DNA of 64,000 nt, from positions 19,591-83,590 of the forward strand of contig CAYMSO010000008.1 of NCBI GenBank assembly GCA_964393185.1, read 5' to 3'. This stretch comes from CAYMSO01 sp964393185. Lineage in GTDB: Bacteria > Patescibacteriota > Dojkabacteria > J137. Positions 44,701 to 52,857 of the stretch are shown here, piece after piece. How positions within the stretch are numbered: the first letter of the stretch is position 1; the number at the start of each line of letters is the position of its first letter. Under the pieces are notes generated by a model, which saw nothing but the letters and a program-made list of their open reading frames with translations, had not been told where the DNA came from and searched no databases. Both the position numbers and the translations under genes were made by a program.

Positions 44701-45201
44701 CTTTACGATGGAAGATCCGGTAGAAAGTTTGACCAAAAAGTGACTGTTGGCAAAAAGTATTTCCTAAAATTGGACCACTTGGCAGATAGTAAGATACATG
44801 CAAGATCAACCGGTCCTTACACTCTTGTAACTCAACAACCATTAAGAGGTAAGGCTCAAATGGGAGGCCAGAGAGTGGGAGAAATGGAAGTTTGGGCATT
44901 ACAAGCACATGCAGTGCCTTACTTACTACACGAAATGCTAACAATAAAATCAGATGATGTAGTAGGAAGAGCTGCTGCTTACAAAGCAATTATTTCAGGA
45001 CAGCCAATAACAGCTCCTAATGTTCCTGAATCATTTAACGTATTGGATAAAGAGTTGGCAGGTTTGGCAATAAAATTAGACAAAATAAACGCAGAATATG
45101 ATTTTGAGAGAGACGAAATGGCATTAGAAGAAATTGTAGATTCGGTTGGAAATAATGTCTCTGTAAGTACAGAAGAAGTTATTAATCAGTCATTTGAATA
45201 A
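41767..45201 (+). CDS. rpoB: RNA polymerase beta subunit
   Basis: The 1144-residue beta subunit carries the lobes, fork loop and flap of the transcribing enzyme. Clear landmarks are FGSSALLRYMDQEN (rifampicin region, from 379), GPRGLTKERATFSVRDVHNSHY, CPVTTPEGPSVG, MVWDGYNFEDGIVIS, and near the end GEMEVWALQAHAVPYLLHEML. Several positions that contact rifampicin differ from E. coli: Gln513 aligns with Arg386, His526 with Ala399, Ser531 with Thr404 and Leu533 with Gly406. It is followed by rpoC after 36 bases and preceded by a structured leader. The ribosomal rplJ-rplL genes that commonly precede it are absent. Confidence 0.98.
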   Translation: MTPTKRLNLTKHPAKDFDMDLLQAQKKFFRDFVESGFEELFDEINPIQDYTGSSWELSFEDIEWGEPKLTFRDAQRLGQTYDAPVYATVRLVNKRSGEIKKQKIFLCDMPIMSDRASFMVNGNERVVVFQILRSEGILFGESKASSPSKRLYSVKLMPNRGKWYEFEVNKYGVMSVKLLEKRPRVILTTLLRALGYSSTDEIKKLLEPIDSGEFKFVEATLRKDPTKSQDEALIDIYRKLRPEDSISIENAKNFLERMFFDKRRFYLGKIGRYKLNQKLEIDEDIKLEDYLLKKRDIVEVIKALVQLNNGTRLPDDIDSLSNRRLRGINEIVAEKIRVGMLIMEKNIRDKMSTYSTDEKVTPAMVVNTRPVIAAINQFFGSSALLRYMDQENILSELEAKRKVTAGGPRGLTKERATFSVRDVHNSHYSKLCPVTTPEGPSVGMVLQLSVFSRINDFGFIEAPYYKVTSKFDVNKDKVVDFKSRLLSADLEINGKVIAKKGSEISEKIVEAAKKANIEFIQIAPFMTGEVVYMDYDEELKHKIASANVRTDDNGNIIEETTYVRTSKDYMKVGISEIDYMDVAPAQIAGLGLSLIPFSGNDDAARTFYGSKTQTQAVPLIRPQAPLVGTGFEVLAAKASGRTIFAEQDGEVIESDANKVVVKYKGAKVETTYEVEKFIRTNQNTSFSQNIRVLTGEKFKKGDTLIDGPCTDNGELALGVNLRTAYMVWDGYNFEDGIVISQRLVKDDILTSVHIHEYSQEVRETKLGNELVTRDIPGVGERALRNLDEDGIVRIGANVDSNDILVGIIAPKGETELTAEEKLLRAIFGEYARDVRDNSLRMPHGEKGVVVNVQVLDRAKGAKLNPGVLKQVKVWVARTHKISAGDKLTGFHGEKGLIAKVVAEEDMPYTEDGQPVDVILGPASMIRRMNLGQLIETHIGLLADKLGVKVKVQPFGEYSINSLLELAQKQGIEYVEKVDLYDGRSGRKFDQKVTVGKKYFLKLDHLADSKIHARSTGPYTLVTQQPLRGKAQMGGQRVGEMEVWALQAHAVPYLLHEMLTIKSDDVVGRAAAYKAIISGQPITAPNVPESFNVLDKELAGLAIKLDKINAEYDFERDEMALEEIVDSVGNNVSVSTEEVINQSFE

Positions 45202-45237
45202 TAATTTTTTAATTACAAATTTTTAAATTTAAAAAAT

Positions 45238-48200
45238 ATGTTAAAAGACTTTAATGCAGTAAGAATAACCATAGCCTCACCTCAGGATATTCTTAACTGG
45301 TCACATGGCGAAGTCACAAAGGCAGAAACCATCAATTACAGAACCTTCCGGTCTGAACCGGGTGGACTGATGGCTGAAGAAATCTTTGGTCCTACAAAGG
45401 ACTTCGAATGTTACTGCGGCAAATATAAAAAGGTGAGATACAAGGGTATTGTCTGTGATAGATGCGGTGTAGAAGTAACTCACAAAAGAGTAAGAAGAGA
45501 AAGAATGGGACACATTAAATTAGCAGCACCTGTTTGCCATGTATGGTTTTCTAACGGTGTACCTAATAAATTAGCATTAATTTTAGATATTCCTCAGAAG
45601 CAATTAGAAACTGTGGTTTATTACGCCAGATACGTTGTAACAGGATTGAATGAAGAGGAACAGAAAACTGCTCTAGAAAGTTTGAAAGATCTTCAAAAGA
45701 AGGAGCTAGAGGATCTGAATAAACAATCTGAAGATAAGATTATTGAATTTCAGCAAGAAATAGAAGAACAGAGAGAAGAAAAAAGAAAAGAGATTAAGGA
45801 TAAAGCAAAGCTAGAACTGCAATTAGAAAGAATTAACAATAACGAAAAAACTGAGATTGCAAAAATCAAATCTGCATTTAAGCAAAAACAAGATAATTTG
45901 GATAAGAAATTCGGAGATATCAAAAATTTGATTACCGGAATGAGAGTAGGTACTACTCTATCCGAGGAAGATAAGGCAATGCTTGAAGATTATGATTTTT
46001 TCTTTTTTGACGCAGGCATGGGCGCAGATGCAGTTAGTGAATTATTAGGCAAAATCAATATCGACAAGGAACTAGAACAATTGGAGAATACTATGAAGAA
46101 TAGTAAATCTCAATTAAAAAAATCCAAAGCCATTCAAAGATTAAGAATTTTGAAAGGAATGAAAAGAGCAGGAATTAAACCAGAATGGTTAGTATTGGAA
46201 GTTCTTCCTGTAATTCCACCAGATTTGAGACCAATTATTCAGCTACCTGGAGGAAGATTTGCTACTTATGATTTGAATGACCTTTACAGAAGGGTAATTA
46301 ACAGAAATAACAGATTAAAACGATTAATTAATCTTGGTGCACCAGAAATCATTTTAAGAAATGAAAAAAGAATGTTGCAAGAAGCAGTTGATTCTTTAAT
46401 AGACAATAATCATAAACCAGGAGCTCCTGCCCTAAATAGTAGACAAATGCCATTTAAATCATTATCTGATGTTTTGAGAGGCAAGAATGGTAGATTTAGA
46501 CAAAACTTGTTAGGAAAACGAGTTGACTACTCGGGTAGAGCTGTAATTGTTGCCGGACCCGAATTAAGATTTGATCAGTGTGGTCTTCCTAAATCAATCG
46601 CATTAGAATTGTTTAGACCGTTTATTATCAGAGACTTAATTTCGAGAGGTTACGCAGCAAACCCTACAAGAGCAAAAATAATTTTCGAACAAAAATCAGA
46701 AGAGGTTTGGGATATTTTAGAGGAAGTAATTCAAAATAGACCAGTTCTGCTAAATAGAGCACCATCTTTACATAGATACTCTATACTAGCGTTCTACCCT
46801 ATGTTAATAGAAGGAAATGCAATCAGATTACATCCAATGGTTTGTCAGGGGTTCAATGCCGACTTTGATGGAGACCAAATGGCTGTACACTTACCTCTTT
46901 CGCAAAAAGCTATAGAGGAGGCTAGAACAAGAATGTTCGCAAAAGACAATATGATTGCGCTTAGAGATGCAACTCCAATTGTTAATGTAGCAAAAGATAT
47001 GGCCATGGGAGTCTACTTTGCTACTTTAATTAAAGGTGACGAAAAGAATCCAAAAAACTTTTATGGTAATGTTCAAGACCTTCTTGCTGACTACGAAATT
47101 GACAGAATTAGGTTTTTTGAACCAGTAGGTTTATTGATGAATGGAAAGGTTGTTGTAACCTCTGCAGGAAGAATTCTATTTAATAAAACTCTACCTGAAG
47201 GTTATGAATTTATAAACAAACCTTTGTCTAAGAAAGATATTGCAAATATCACTTCTAATATATTTAGGAAATATGGAAATGAGCAAGCAATTAGGTCTTT
47301 GGACGAAATCAAAGATCTTGGATTTAAATTTGCTACATTGCTTGGCTTCTCCATTTCGATGGGTGAATTCAGCTTTGGTGCTGAAAGTGTTCTTGAGAAA
47401 GGATTAGATAATTATAATGAGGAAGAAAATGCATTAATCTCTGAATATCTCGATGGAATGATTACCCAGAACGAATTAACGAGACTACAGAAAAATGTAT
47501 GGATGGATAAGTCAGATGAAATACAAGAAGAAGTATGGCAACTTGCAAAATCTAACACCCAGAGTACAGAAAATCTATTAGATTTAGATGCTTCTGGAGC
47601 TGTTCCTGTAAGTGCATGGATTAAACAGATTTCTGGAGTTAGGGGATATGTAGCAGACATGAGCGGAGAGGTAGTTAATCTTCCACTAAAGGGAAATTAT
47701 GCCAAGGGATTAGATAACTTCCAATACTTTGTAGCTGCGAAGCAAGTCAGAAAATCATTTGCTGATGTTGGTTTGAAAACATCAGAATCTGGATATTTAA
47801 CTAGAAGGTTAGTAGATGTTTGTCAAGATGTGATTACCAAAATCCATGATTGCGGAACAACAGAAGGTATCAAAATTAGCAAAAATGATCAGCGACAGCT
47901 TTCTTTTGCAAACAGAATCAGAGGAAGATTTATAGCATCTGAGTTAATAGATCCAAAAACAAAGGCTGTAATACTAAGTTCTGGAGATGAAATTACTTAC
48001 GAATTAGCAGAAGAAATCGCCAAAAATGAAAACATTACAGAAATTATTGTCAGAAGTCCATTAACTTGTAAAGTTTCGCATGGTCTATGTCAAAAATGTT
48101 ATGGATACGATAATGGAACAAGCAAAATAATTAATCTAGGAGAAGCAGTAGGTGTTATTGCTGCACAAGCGCTTGGAGAACCAACAACACAGTTGACTCT

Positions 48201-49173
48201 AAAAAGTAAATCAGACGCTAGAGCAAGCAAAGCAGACGTTACACAAGGTTTTCCTAGAGTACAAGAATTGTTCGAGGCAAGAACTCCTGCAGCTTTGGCT
48301 CAATTATCGGAGATTGAAGGTGTTGTAAAGATTATAGAAGATAAAAAGAAATTTATAATCAGAGTAACTGCAGATCATAAACAAACTATTGATTACACAT
48401 TTACAGAAGGTGATGAGGTAGTAGTCAAAGACGGTAAAACTGTAAAATCAGGAGAATTATTGATTATTACTAAAGACAAAACTGAAATAAATGCAGACTT
48501 CAGTGGTAAAGTTAAAGTAAAGAAAAGCAAGTTAGTGTTAGAGGCAGAAACAGCATTGGAGATAGAGAAATCTGTTGACTCTTTGTCCGACATTATTGTA
48601 AAAGATGGTGATAAAGTTCAAAAAGGTGATCAGTTAACATTCGGATCTGTTGATCCAAAAGAATTGGCACAATTGAAAGGTATACATGCTGCTCAAGATT
48701 ACATAGTTGCACAAGTACAGACTGTATATGCAATTCAGGGTCTAGAAGTAGATGATAGACATCTCGAAATTGTTGCAAGACAAATGGGTAGATATGGATT
48801 ATTGAACGATAACGGCGATAGCGAAGAATACTTCCCAGGTGATTATGTAGACGTGATTGACATTGAAACAGAAAATGCTAAACTTAGATCGCAAAATAAA
48901 GCAGAAATCAAGTACGACAATATCCTGTTAGGTATTACAAATGCAGCAATTAGAACAGAAAGTTTCTTGTCTGCAGCATCATTCGAGCAACAGGTGAGAG
49001 TTTTGACAGATGCGGCATTAATGGGTAAGGTAGATCATTTGAGAGGATTGAAAGAGAATGTTATAATTGGAAGACCAGTACCATTAGGTGAAGTACTTTT
49101 CGAAAAAAATAAAGAAGAAATTGAAGAAGCTGAAGCAAAAGCAGAATTGCTAACTTCGGCAGAACAGAATTAA
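45238..49173 (+). CDS. rpoC: RNA polymerase beta' subunit
   Basis: This 1311-residue subunit has the N-terminal zinc ribbon CYCGKYKK and CDRCGVE, the catalytic NADFDGDQMAVH loop, the bridge-helix region and a second zinc site around CGTTEG, CKVSHGLCQKC. Between about residues 135 and 300 is a highly charged insertion, rich in Glu and Lys, predicted to be a long coiled coil that lengthens the clamp coiled-coil region. The C-terminus is acidic. The gene is part of rpoB-rpoC-rpsL-rpsG, with rpsL 21 bases downstream. Confidence 0.98.
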   Translation: MLKDFNAVRITIASPQDILNWSHGEVTKAETINYRTFRSEPGGLMAEEIFGPTKDFECYCGKYKKVRYKGIVCDRCGVEVTHKRVRRERMGHIKLAAPVCHVWFSNGVPNKLALILDIPQKQLETVVYYARYVVTGLNEEEQKTALESLKDLQKKELEDLNKQSEDKIIEFQQEIEEQREEKRKEIKDKAKLELQLERINNNEKTEIAKIKSAFKQKQDNLDKKFGDIKNLITGMRVGTTLSEEDKAMLEDYDFFFFDAGMGADAVSELLGKINIDKELEQLENTMKNSKSQLKKSKAIQRLRILKGMKRAGIKPEWLVLEVLPVIPPDLRPIIQLPGGRFATYDLNDLYRRVINRNNRLKRLINLGAPEIILRNEKRMLQEAVDSLIDNNHKPGAPALNSRQMPFKSLSDVLRGKNGRFRQNLLGKRVDYSGRAVIVAGPELRFDQCGLPKSIALELFRPFIIRDLISRGYAANPTRAKIIFEQKSEEVWDILEEVIQNRPVLLNRAPSLHRYSILAFYPMLIEGNAIRLHPMVCQGFNADFDGDQMAVHLPLSQKAIEEARTRMFAKDNMIALRDATPIVNVAKDMAMGVYFATLIKGDEKNPKNFYGNVQDLLADYEIDRIRFFEPVGLLMNGKVVVTSAGRILFNKTLPEGYEFINKPLSKKDIANITSNIFRKYGNEQAIRSLDEIKDLGFKFATLLGFSISMGEFSFGAESVLEKGLDNYNEEENALISEYLDGMITQNELTRLQKNVWMDKSDEIQEEVWQLAKSNTQSTENLLDLDASGAVPVSAWIKQISGVRGYVADMSGEVVNLPLKGNYAKGLDNFQYFVAAKQVRKSFADVGLKTSESGYLTRRLVDVCQDVITKIHDCGTTEGIKISKNDQRQLSFANRIRGRFIASELIDPKTKAVILSSGDEITYELAEEIAKNENITEIIVRSPLTCKVSHGLCQKCYGYDNGTSKIINLGEAVGVIAAQALGEPTTQLTLKSKSDARASKADVTQGFPRVQELFEARTPAALAQLSEIEGVVKIIEDKKKFIIRVTADHKQTIDYTFTEGDEVVVKDGKTVKSGELLIITKDKTEINADFSGKVKVKKSKLVLEAETALEIEKSVDSLSDIIVKDGDKVQKGDQLTFGSVDPKELAQLKGIHAAQDYIVAQVQTVYAIQGLEVDDRHLEIVARQMGRYGLLNDNGDSEEYFPGDYVDVIDIETENAKLRSQNKAEIKYDNILLGITNAAIRTESFLSAASFEQQVRVLTDAALMGKVDHLRGLKENVIIGRPVPLGEVLFEKNKEEIEEAEAKAELLTSAEQN

Positions 49174-49194
49174 TTTAATTATTATTTAACTAAT

Positions 49195-49644
49195 TTGGCA
49201 AGAATATCACAATTAGTAAGAAAACCTAGAAAGCCAAAGAATAAAAAGGTTAGGTTTAAGGGATTACTTATCAAACAAAAAGCAAAGTTTAAAGCTTTAC
49301 AGTTTAACTACAATGCAATAAAAGATAAGTTCTTTCAAAAACAAAATCCTTTTAAGAGAGGGGTGTGTGTCTCTGTAAAGACTATGACACCTAGAAAACC
49401 TAACTCGGCATTGCGAAAAATAGCGAGAGTTAGACTTTCTAACAAACAGGTAGTAACAGCTTACATACCAGGAGAAGGTCATAACTTGCAAGAACACTCT
49501 GTGGTACTTGTAAGAGCAGGTAGAAAACCTGACTTACCAGGAGTTAGATATACGGTAGTAAGAGGTGTGTATGATTCAGGAGCTGTAGAAGCAAGAAGGC
49601 AAGGAAGAAGTAGATATGGCGCAAAAAAACCTAAAGCAAAATAA
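49195..49644 (+). CDS. rpsL: Ribosomal protein S12 with an N-terminal insertion (TTG start)
   Basis: S12 sits at the decoding centre of the small subunit. The 149-residue product is about 24 residues longer than E. coli S12, owing to a basic insertion between residues about 12 and 50. Core motifs are TMTPRKPNSALRK, YIPGEGHNLQEHSVVL and GRKPDLPGVRY. The position of E. coli Lys43 is Arg67 here and Lys88 is Pro112, both sites of known streptomycin-resistance changes. Asp113, the site of methylthiolation in many bacteria, is kept. The start is TTG, set by the conserved ARISQLVRK start. An RNA switch candidate lies just downstream. Confidence 0.96.
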   Translation: MARISQLVRKPRKPKNKKVRFKGLLIKQKAKFKALQFNYNAIKDKFFQKQNPFKRGVCVSVKTMTPRKPNSALRKIARVRLSNKQVVTAYIPGEGHNLQEHSVVLVRAGRKPDLPGVRYTVVRGVYDSGAVEARRQGRSRYGAKKPKAK

Positions 49645-49683
49645 GTTTTAGGATAAATAAAAGCTGGTGAATAACAGTAATCA

Positions 49684-49730
49684 GCAATTTATGAAAAGAG
49701 ATCTCATAAATTGCAGATCTCTTTTCTAAT
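49684..49730 (+). promoter_or_regulatory. Mutually exclusive hairpins between rpsL and rpsG
   Basis: GCAATTTATGA (49684-49694) pairs exactly with TCATAAATTGC (49704-49714). Alternatively GAAAAGAGATCT (49693-49704) pairs exactly with AGATCTCTTTTC (49715-49726), followed by TAATTTACTTT. The two stems share bases and cannot coexist, the layout of an antiterminator and terminator pair. In E. coli the same gap holds the S7 feedback site. Confidence 0.65.
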
Positions 49731-49764
49731 TTACTTTAAAATTTATTTAAATTATAAAAATATA

Positions 49765-50232
49765 ATGAGAGGAAAAAAAGCACCCAAAAGAAATTTAAAA
49801 CCCGATCATATGTATAATAGTGTGATTGTGTCTAAATTCATAAATTATGTTATGAAAGATGGCAAAAAAGATGTTGCCAGAAAAGTTGTTTATCAAGCAA
49901 TAGAAGAATTGAATGAGAAGTTAAAATTGACTGGCCTAGAAGGATTCGAAAAAGCTATCAATAATGTTAAACCTAAAATTGAAGTTAGATCAAGAAGAGT
50001 GGGAGGATCTAACTTTCAGGTTCCAGTTCCAGTAACTGATGAGAGACAGGTTGCACTCGCATTCAGATGGGTAATAGAGGCTGCCAGAAACTCCCGAGGA
50101 AGCAGTGACTTTAGCACATCGCTTGCAAGAGAACTTGTGAATGCATATAAAAACGAAGGAAATGCAATCAAAAAGAAGGAGGAAGTTAAGAGAATGGCAG
50201 AAGCTAATAAAGCATTTGCACAGTTTGCATAA
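49765..50232 (+). CDS. rpsG: Ribosomal protein S7
   Basis: S7 organises the 3' major domain of 16S rRNA in the 30S head. The 155-residue product starts MRGKKAPKRNLKPDHMYNS, the normal S7 start, and includes SRRVGGSNFQVPVPV, RWVIEAARNSRG and EVKRMAEANKAFAQF. An upstream in-frame ATG would add 18 hydrophobic residues encoded in the terminator-like region and was rejected. It is the last gene of the RNA polymerase operon. The fusA and tuf genes that usually follow S7 are not here. Confidence 0.97.
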   Translation: MRGKKAPKRNLKPDHMYNSVIVSKFINYVMKDGKKDVARKVVYQAIEELNEKLKLTGLEGFEKAINNVKPKIEVRSRRVGGSNFQVPVPVTDERQVALAFRWVIEAARNSRGSSDFSTSLARELVNAYKNEGNAIKKKEEVKRMAEANKAFAQFA

Positions 50233-50239
50233 AAAAATT

Positions 50240-50264
50240 AGAACCAGTGCTCTGCTCTGGTTCT
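50240..50264 (+). terminator. Hairpin after rpsG
   Basis: AGAACCAG pairs with CTGGTTCT around a 9-base loop directly after the S7 stop. There is no U-tract, so termination may be weak. Confidence 0.5.
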
Positions 50265-50289
50265 ACTCTGTACAAAAAAGTATAATAAA

Positions 50290-50386
50290 AAGCAACAGAC
50301 TTTATGTTGTTAGTGAATAAACTTAATTTAAAGACTAATCTCCTTCCATTGGCTAAAGCCAGCTGTATTAAGATTAGTTTACAATA
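50290..50386 (+). repeat. Dispersed intergenic repeat, copy C
   Basis: This gap matches the minus-strand sequence of copy A from TTTATGTTGTTA through CTTAATTTAA, GACTAATCTCC, CCATTGGCTAAAG and AAGATTAGTTTACAATAAA, about 85 bases with scattered differences. The leading hairpin of copies A and B is replaced by a small CAACA/TGTTG stem. It ends just before the next gene. Confidence 0.8.
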
Positions 50387-50391
50387 AATGT

Positions 50392-51033
50392 ATGTCGAAA
50401 CGTTATAAAAATTACATCATTGCATTTATAGTAAACCTGTTAACCTTTATTATTTCGCAACTACTTGATATTGATGTTATAGATTCTATAGTACCAGCAT
50501 TTTTTTTCTTAAGCTCTGTGTTATTAATATTTACCAGAGAACCCCAACCCAAAAAAGGCATCAGCATTCCTTCGATTCATTTCTATCAAAAAACACGACT
50601 AAATATGTTTGGCTATACAGTGGCTGGAAGTCTTGGAGTAGCTGCGTTCGTATTTTATATACTAACTTATTATTTAAATATTAGTGCCGCTCTAGTCTCT
50701 CTTGTTCTATGGGTGGTATTTATCGTTGTGATTGATTTCGAAAGCAAGTTCTTTGATAATTATGATTTTTTGTACTACATTTCTGATTATGTCTACGAAA
50801 ATCTGCACATCAAAAATATAAGAAGAAAAGATATAGACAAAATTTGTAAGTACTTATTCTATTCAAATATCGATACTTTTACTGATTGGAAATCGCGCAA
50901 TAGAACTAATAATTATATTACTGAAGAGATATTTAATAAGTGCAAAATACTTTTCAACAAATATATGTTTGAATTGAGAACAGATGTAATTGGAGATGAA
51001 ATTGCAGAAGTAAATAAAATAAGCGGACTATGA
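50392..51033 (+). CDS. Membrane protein of unknown function
   Basis: I do not recognise this 213-residue protein. It has four hydrophobic segments at about 9-25, 32-48, 75-95 and 98-118, arranged as two pairs with a short polar loop between, followed by a soluble C-terminal half rich in aromatic and charged residues. There is no signal peptide cleavage site. Its stop overlaps the start of the SufU-like gene as ATGA, so the two are co-translated, although nothing in the sequence links it to iron-sulfur assembly. Confidence 0.6.
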   Translation: MSKRYKNYIIAFIVNLLTFIISQLLDIDVIDSIVPAFFFLSSVLLIFTREPQPKKGISIPSIHFYQKTRLNMFGYTVAGSLGVAAFVFYILTYYLNISAALVSLVLWVVFIVVIDFESKFFDNYDFLYYISDYVYENLHIKNIRRKDIDKICKYLFYSNIDTFTDWKSRNRTNNYITEEIFNKCKILFNKYMFELRTDVIGDEIAEVNKISGL

Positions 51034-51431
51034 AAACTGGGAAGGAACTCCTCTTAGAACACTATAAGAATCCTCGTAATTTTGGTATCCCGGAAAACCT
51101 CAATAGATATGTAAAAGGATTTGTGCAAAATTTATCATGTGGAGACGAAATTACATTTTTTTTACTAATTAATAACAATAAAATTTCTGACGCAAAGTTT
51201 ACTGGAGAAGGCTGCTCTATTTGCTTGGGAGTAGCATCAATACTCACCGAGAAAGTTAAAAATTTACCTCCTGAAAATGCCTTGGATATTAGTCTTGAAT
51301 ATATGATTAATGAACTAGAATTACAAGTTAATGATGCTAGAAAAAAATGTGTTTTTATAAGTATAGAAGCTTTACATAAAGCTTTAAAGGAACCCAGTAA
51401 GCAGTTACCTACAACCTCTTTCGAGGATTAA
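51030..51431 (+). CDS. SufU/IscU-like iron-sulfur cluster scaffold
   Basis: The 133-residue protein has the three conserved cysteines of the U-type scaffold: NLSCGDEI near residue 39, GEGCSICLGVASIL near 64 and RKKCVFISIEAL near 108, along with the LLEHYKNPRNFG start. SufU receives sulfur from a cysteine desulfurase and builds or relays clusters. The extra Cys in GCSIC is typical of SufU. No sufB, sufC, sufD or sufS is in the window, so it is separated from its usual partners. It overlaps the preceding membrane-protein gene by 4 bases. Confidence 0.85.
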   Translation: MKTGKELLLEHYKNPRNFGIPENLNRYVKGFVQNLSCGDEITFFLLINNNKISDAKFTGEGCSICLGVASILTEKVKNLPPENALDISLEYMINELELQVNDARKKCVFISIEALHKALKEPSKQLPTTSFED

Positions 51432-51766
51432 ATATCAACAACTACATAATTATTTTCTTTCTAGAAACTTATTCATTAAGCTTAACAGCAATCAATGGTA
51501 CTTAATTAAATAATACTATAAATAGCTCTTGAGGAAGGCAAGATTCGTGAAACCATTGGCTGCATTTTTATTGTTTGCTAGTACATGACTTTTAAAACAG
51601 TACCTACTTAATTTTGCTAGATATATCCAGTTTCTTACTTTTTAACATCTCTAAGAAGTACTTTGAGTTGCTGCGACTATTTAAAATTTTAAGATTCATA
51701 GTAAAATGTGGGCACGGTAAGATGCTTAGAAAATCTTACGAATTTTTAATTATTAATACAGACTTG
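51432..51766 (+). other. 335-base gap before manC
   Basis: No gene is supported here. A frame open from 51614 runs into manC but encodes a hydrophobic, low-complexity stretch unlike the family. A hairpin GTAAGAT/ATCTTAC at 51717-51739 followed by AATTTTTAATT could be a leader structure or a weak terminator. Confidence 0.5.
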
Positions 51767-52840
51767 ATGAAAATAGTTATTTTTGCTGGAGGTACCGGAA
51801 AAAGATTTTGGCCAGCCAGCAGAATTAAGTCGCCAAAACAGTTCTTGCCAATAGTTAACAACAAACCACTAGTAAGATTACGATACGAAATACTCAAGAA
51901 AGGATTTGCTGATTCAGATATTTTTATAAGCACAGGTAAACAGTACGAAAATGAAGTTAAGGCCATCCTACCTGAACTTCCTGCTGAGAATTTTATTTTA
52001 GAACCTGAAATGAGGGATACCGCTCCAGCAGTGACCTTAGCTGTATCTTATTTAAATAAAAAATTTCCTGGTGAGGTAGTTTCTATACAATGGAGTGATC
52101 ATTTAATAAAAAATCCAGAAATCTTTATAGAATGTCTTAGGGAATCCGAAAAAGAAATTAAAATAACTAAAAAAGCAATACTTGTAGTTGTGCCTGCACG
52201 TTTTCCATCTCCTCATAGAGGATACATAGAATTTGCAGATGTGATTAGAGAAATGAATCAGCATCTGTCGTTAAGAAAATTTGTTAGATTTGTAGAAAAA
52301 CCTAGCAAAGAATTAGCAGAAAAGTATATAGAATCAGGAAATTATGGTTGGAATCCCGGATACTGGACACTTTTACCCGAGTATTATTTAGAGACTGTAA
52401 AAAAAACAGCAGCAGAAACTTATCAAATTTGCCAAGATATAGTTAACTCTGATTTTGGAACAGAAGCATTAGAAAAATTCAAGACATGCGAAAAAACTTC
52501 TGCTGATTATGCATTTGCTGAGTATATAAAAAGTGATGATGCATTAGTTATGCTAACCGACATGGGTTGGAGTGATGTAGGCGAATGGATAGCATTTAAA
52601 GAGGCACTTGAGACAAGTCAGGAAGAAAATGTAAAGGTTGGAAATTCTTTTGATTTAGATTCTCAAGACACCTTGATTTATAATACTGAACCAAATAAAT
52701 TAATAGCTACAATAGGTTTAAATGGAATGGTAGTTGTAAACACAAAAGATGTTGTAGCAATTTTTCATAAGCACGAAAATACTAGGTTAAAGGAATTTAT
52801 AAAGAAAATGGAAGAAAACGGTATGGAAAATTACCTTTAA
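51767..52840 (+). CDS. manC: Mannose-1-phosphate guanylyltransferase
   Basis: This enzyme makes GDP-mannose from mannose-1-phosphate and GTP. The 357-residue product starts MKIVIFAGGTGKRFWPASR, the nucleotidyltransferase signature, and has SPKQFLPI, QWSDHLI, FVEKP and GWNPGYW. It lacks the C-terminal phosphomannose isomerase domain of bifunctional ManC. The start was set at the ATG beside the signature, and not 153 bases upstream. Its product feeds Gmd and Fcl, although those genes are about 40 kb away in the glycan cluster. A Nudix gene follows 17 bases later. Confidence 0.93.
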   Translation: MKIVIFAGGTGKRFWPASRIKSPKQFLPIVNNKPLVRLRYEILKKGFADSDIFISTGKQYENEVKAILPELPAENFILEPEMRDTAPAVTLAVSYLNKKFPGEVVSIQWSDHLIKNPEIFIECLRESEKEIKITKKAILVVVPARFPSPHRGYIEFADVIREMNQHLSLRKFVRFVEKPSKELAEKYIESGNYGWNPGYWTLLPEYYLETVKKTAAETYQICQDIVNSDFGTEALEKFKTCEKTSADYAFAEYIKSDDALVMLTDMGWSDVGEWIAFKEALETSQEENVKVGNSFDLDSQDTLIYNTEPNKLIATIGLNGMVVVNTKDVVAIFHKHENTRLKEFIKKMEENGMENYL

Positions 52841-52857
52841 TTTTTTACTTCTATCTT

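Noticed and set aside
44642..44989. Long open frame (115 codons) opposite rpoB.
   Set aside because: It is fully antisense to a conserved part of rpoB and has low-complexity, Leu- and Pro-rich composition, so it is a shadow frame.
49711..49764. Earlier ATG for S7.
   Set aside because: It falls within the terminator-like stem region and adds 18 residues unlike any S7. The standard MRGKKAPKR start fits exactly.
51614..51766. Possible 51-residue N-terminal extension of ManC.
   Set aside because: The extension is hydrophobic and irregular, and the conserved family start MKIVIFAGGTG follows an internal ATG at 51767.
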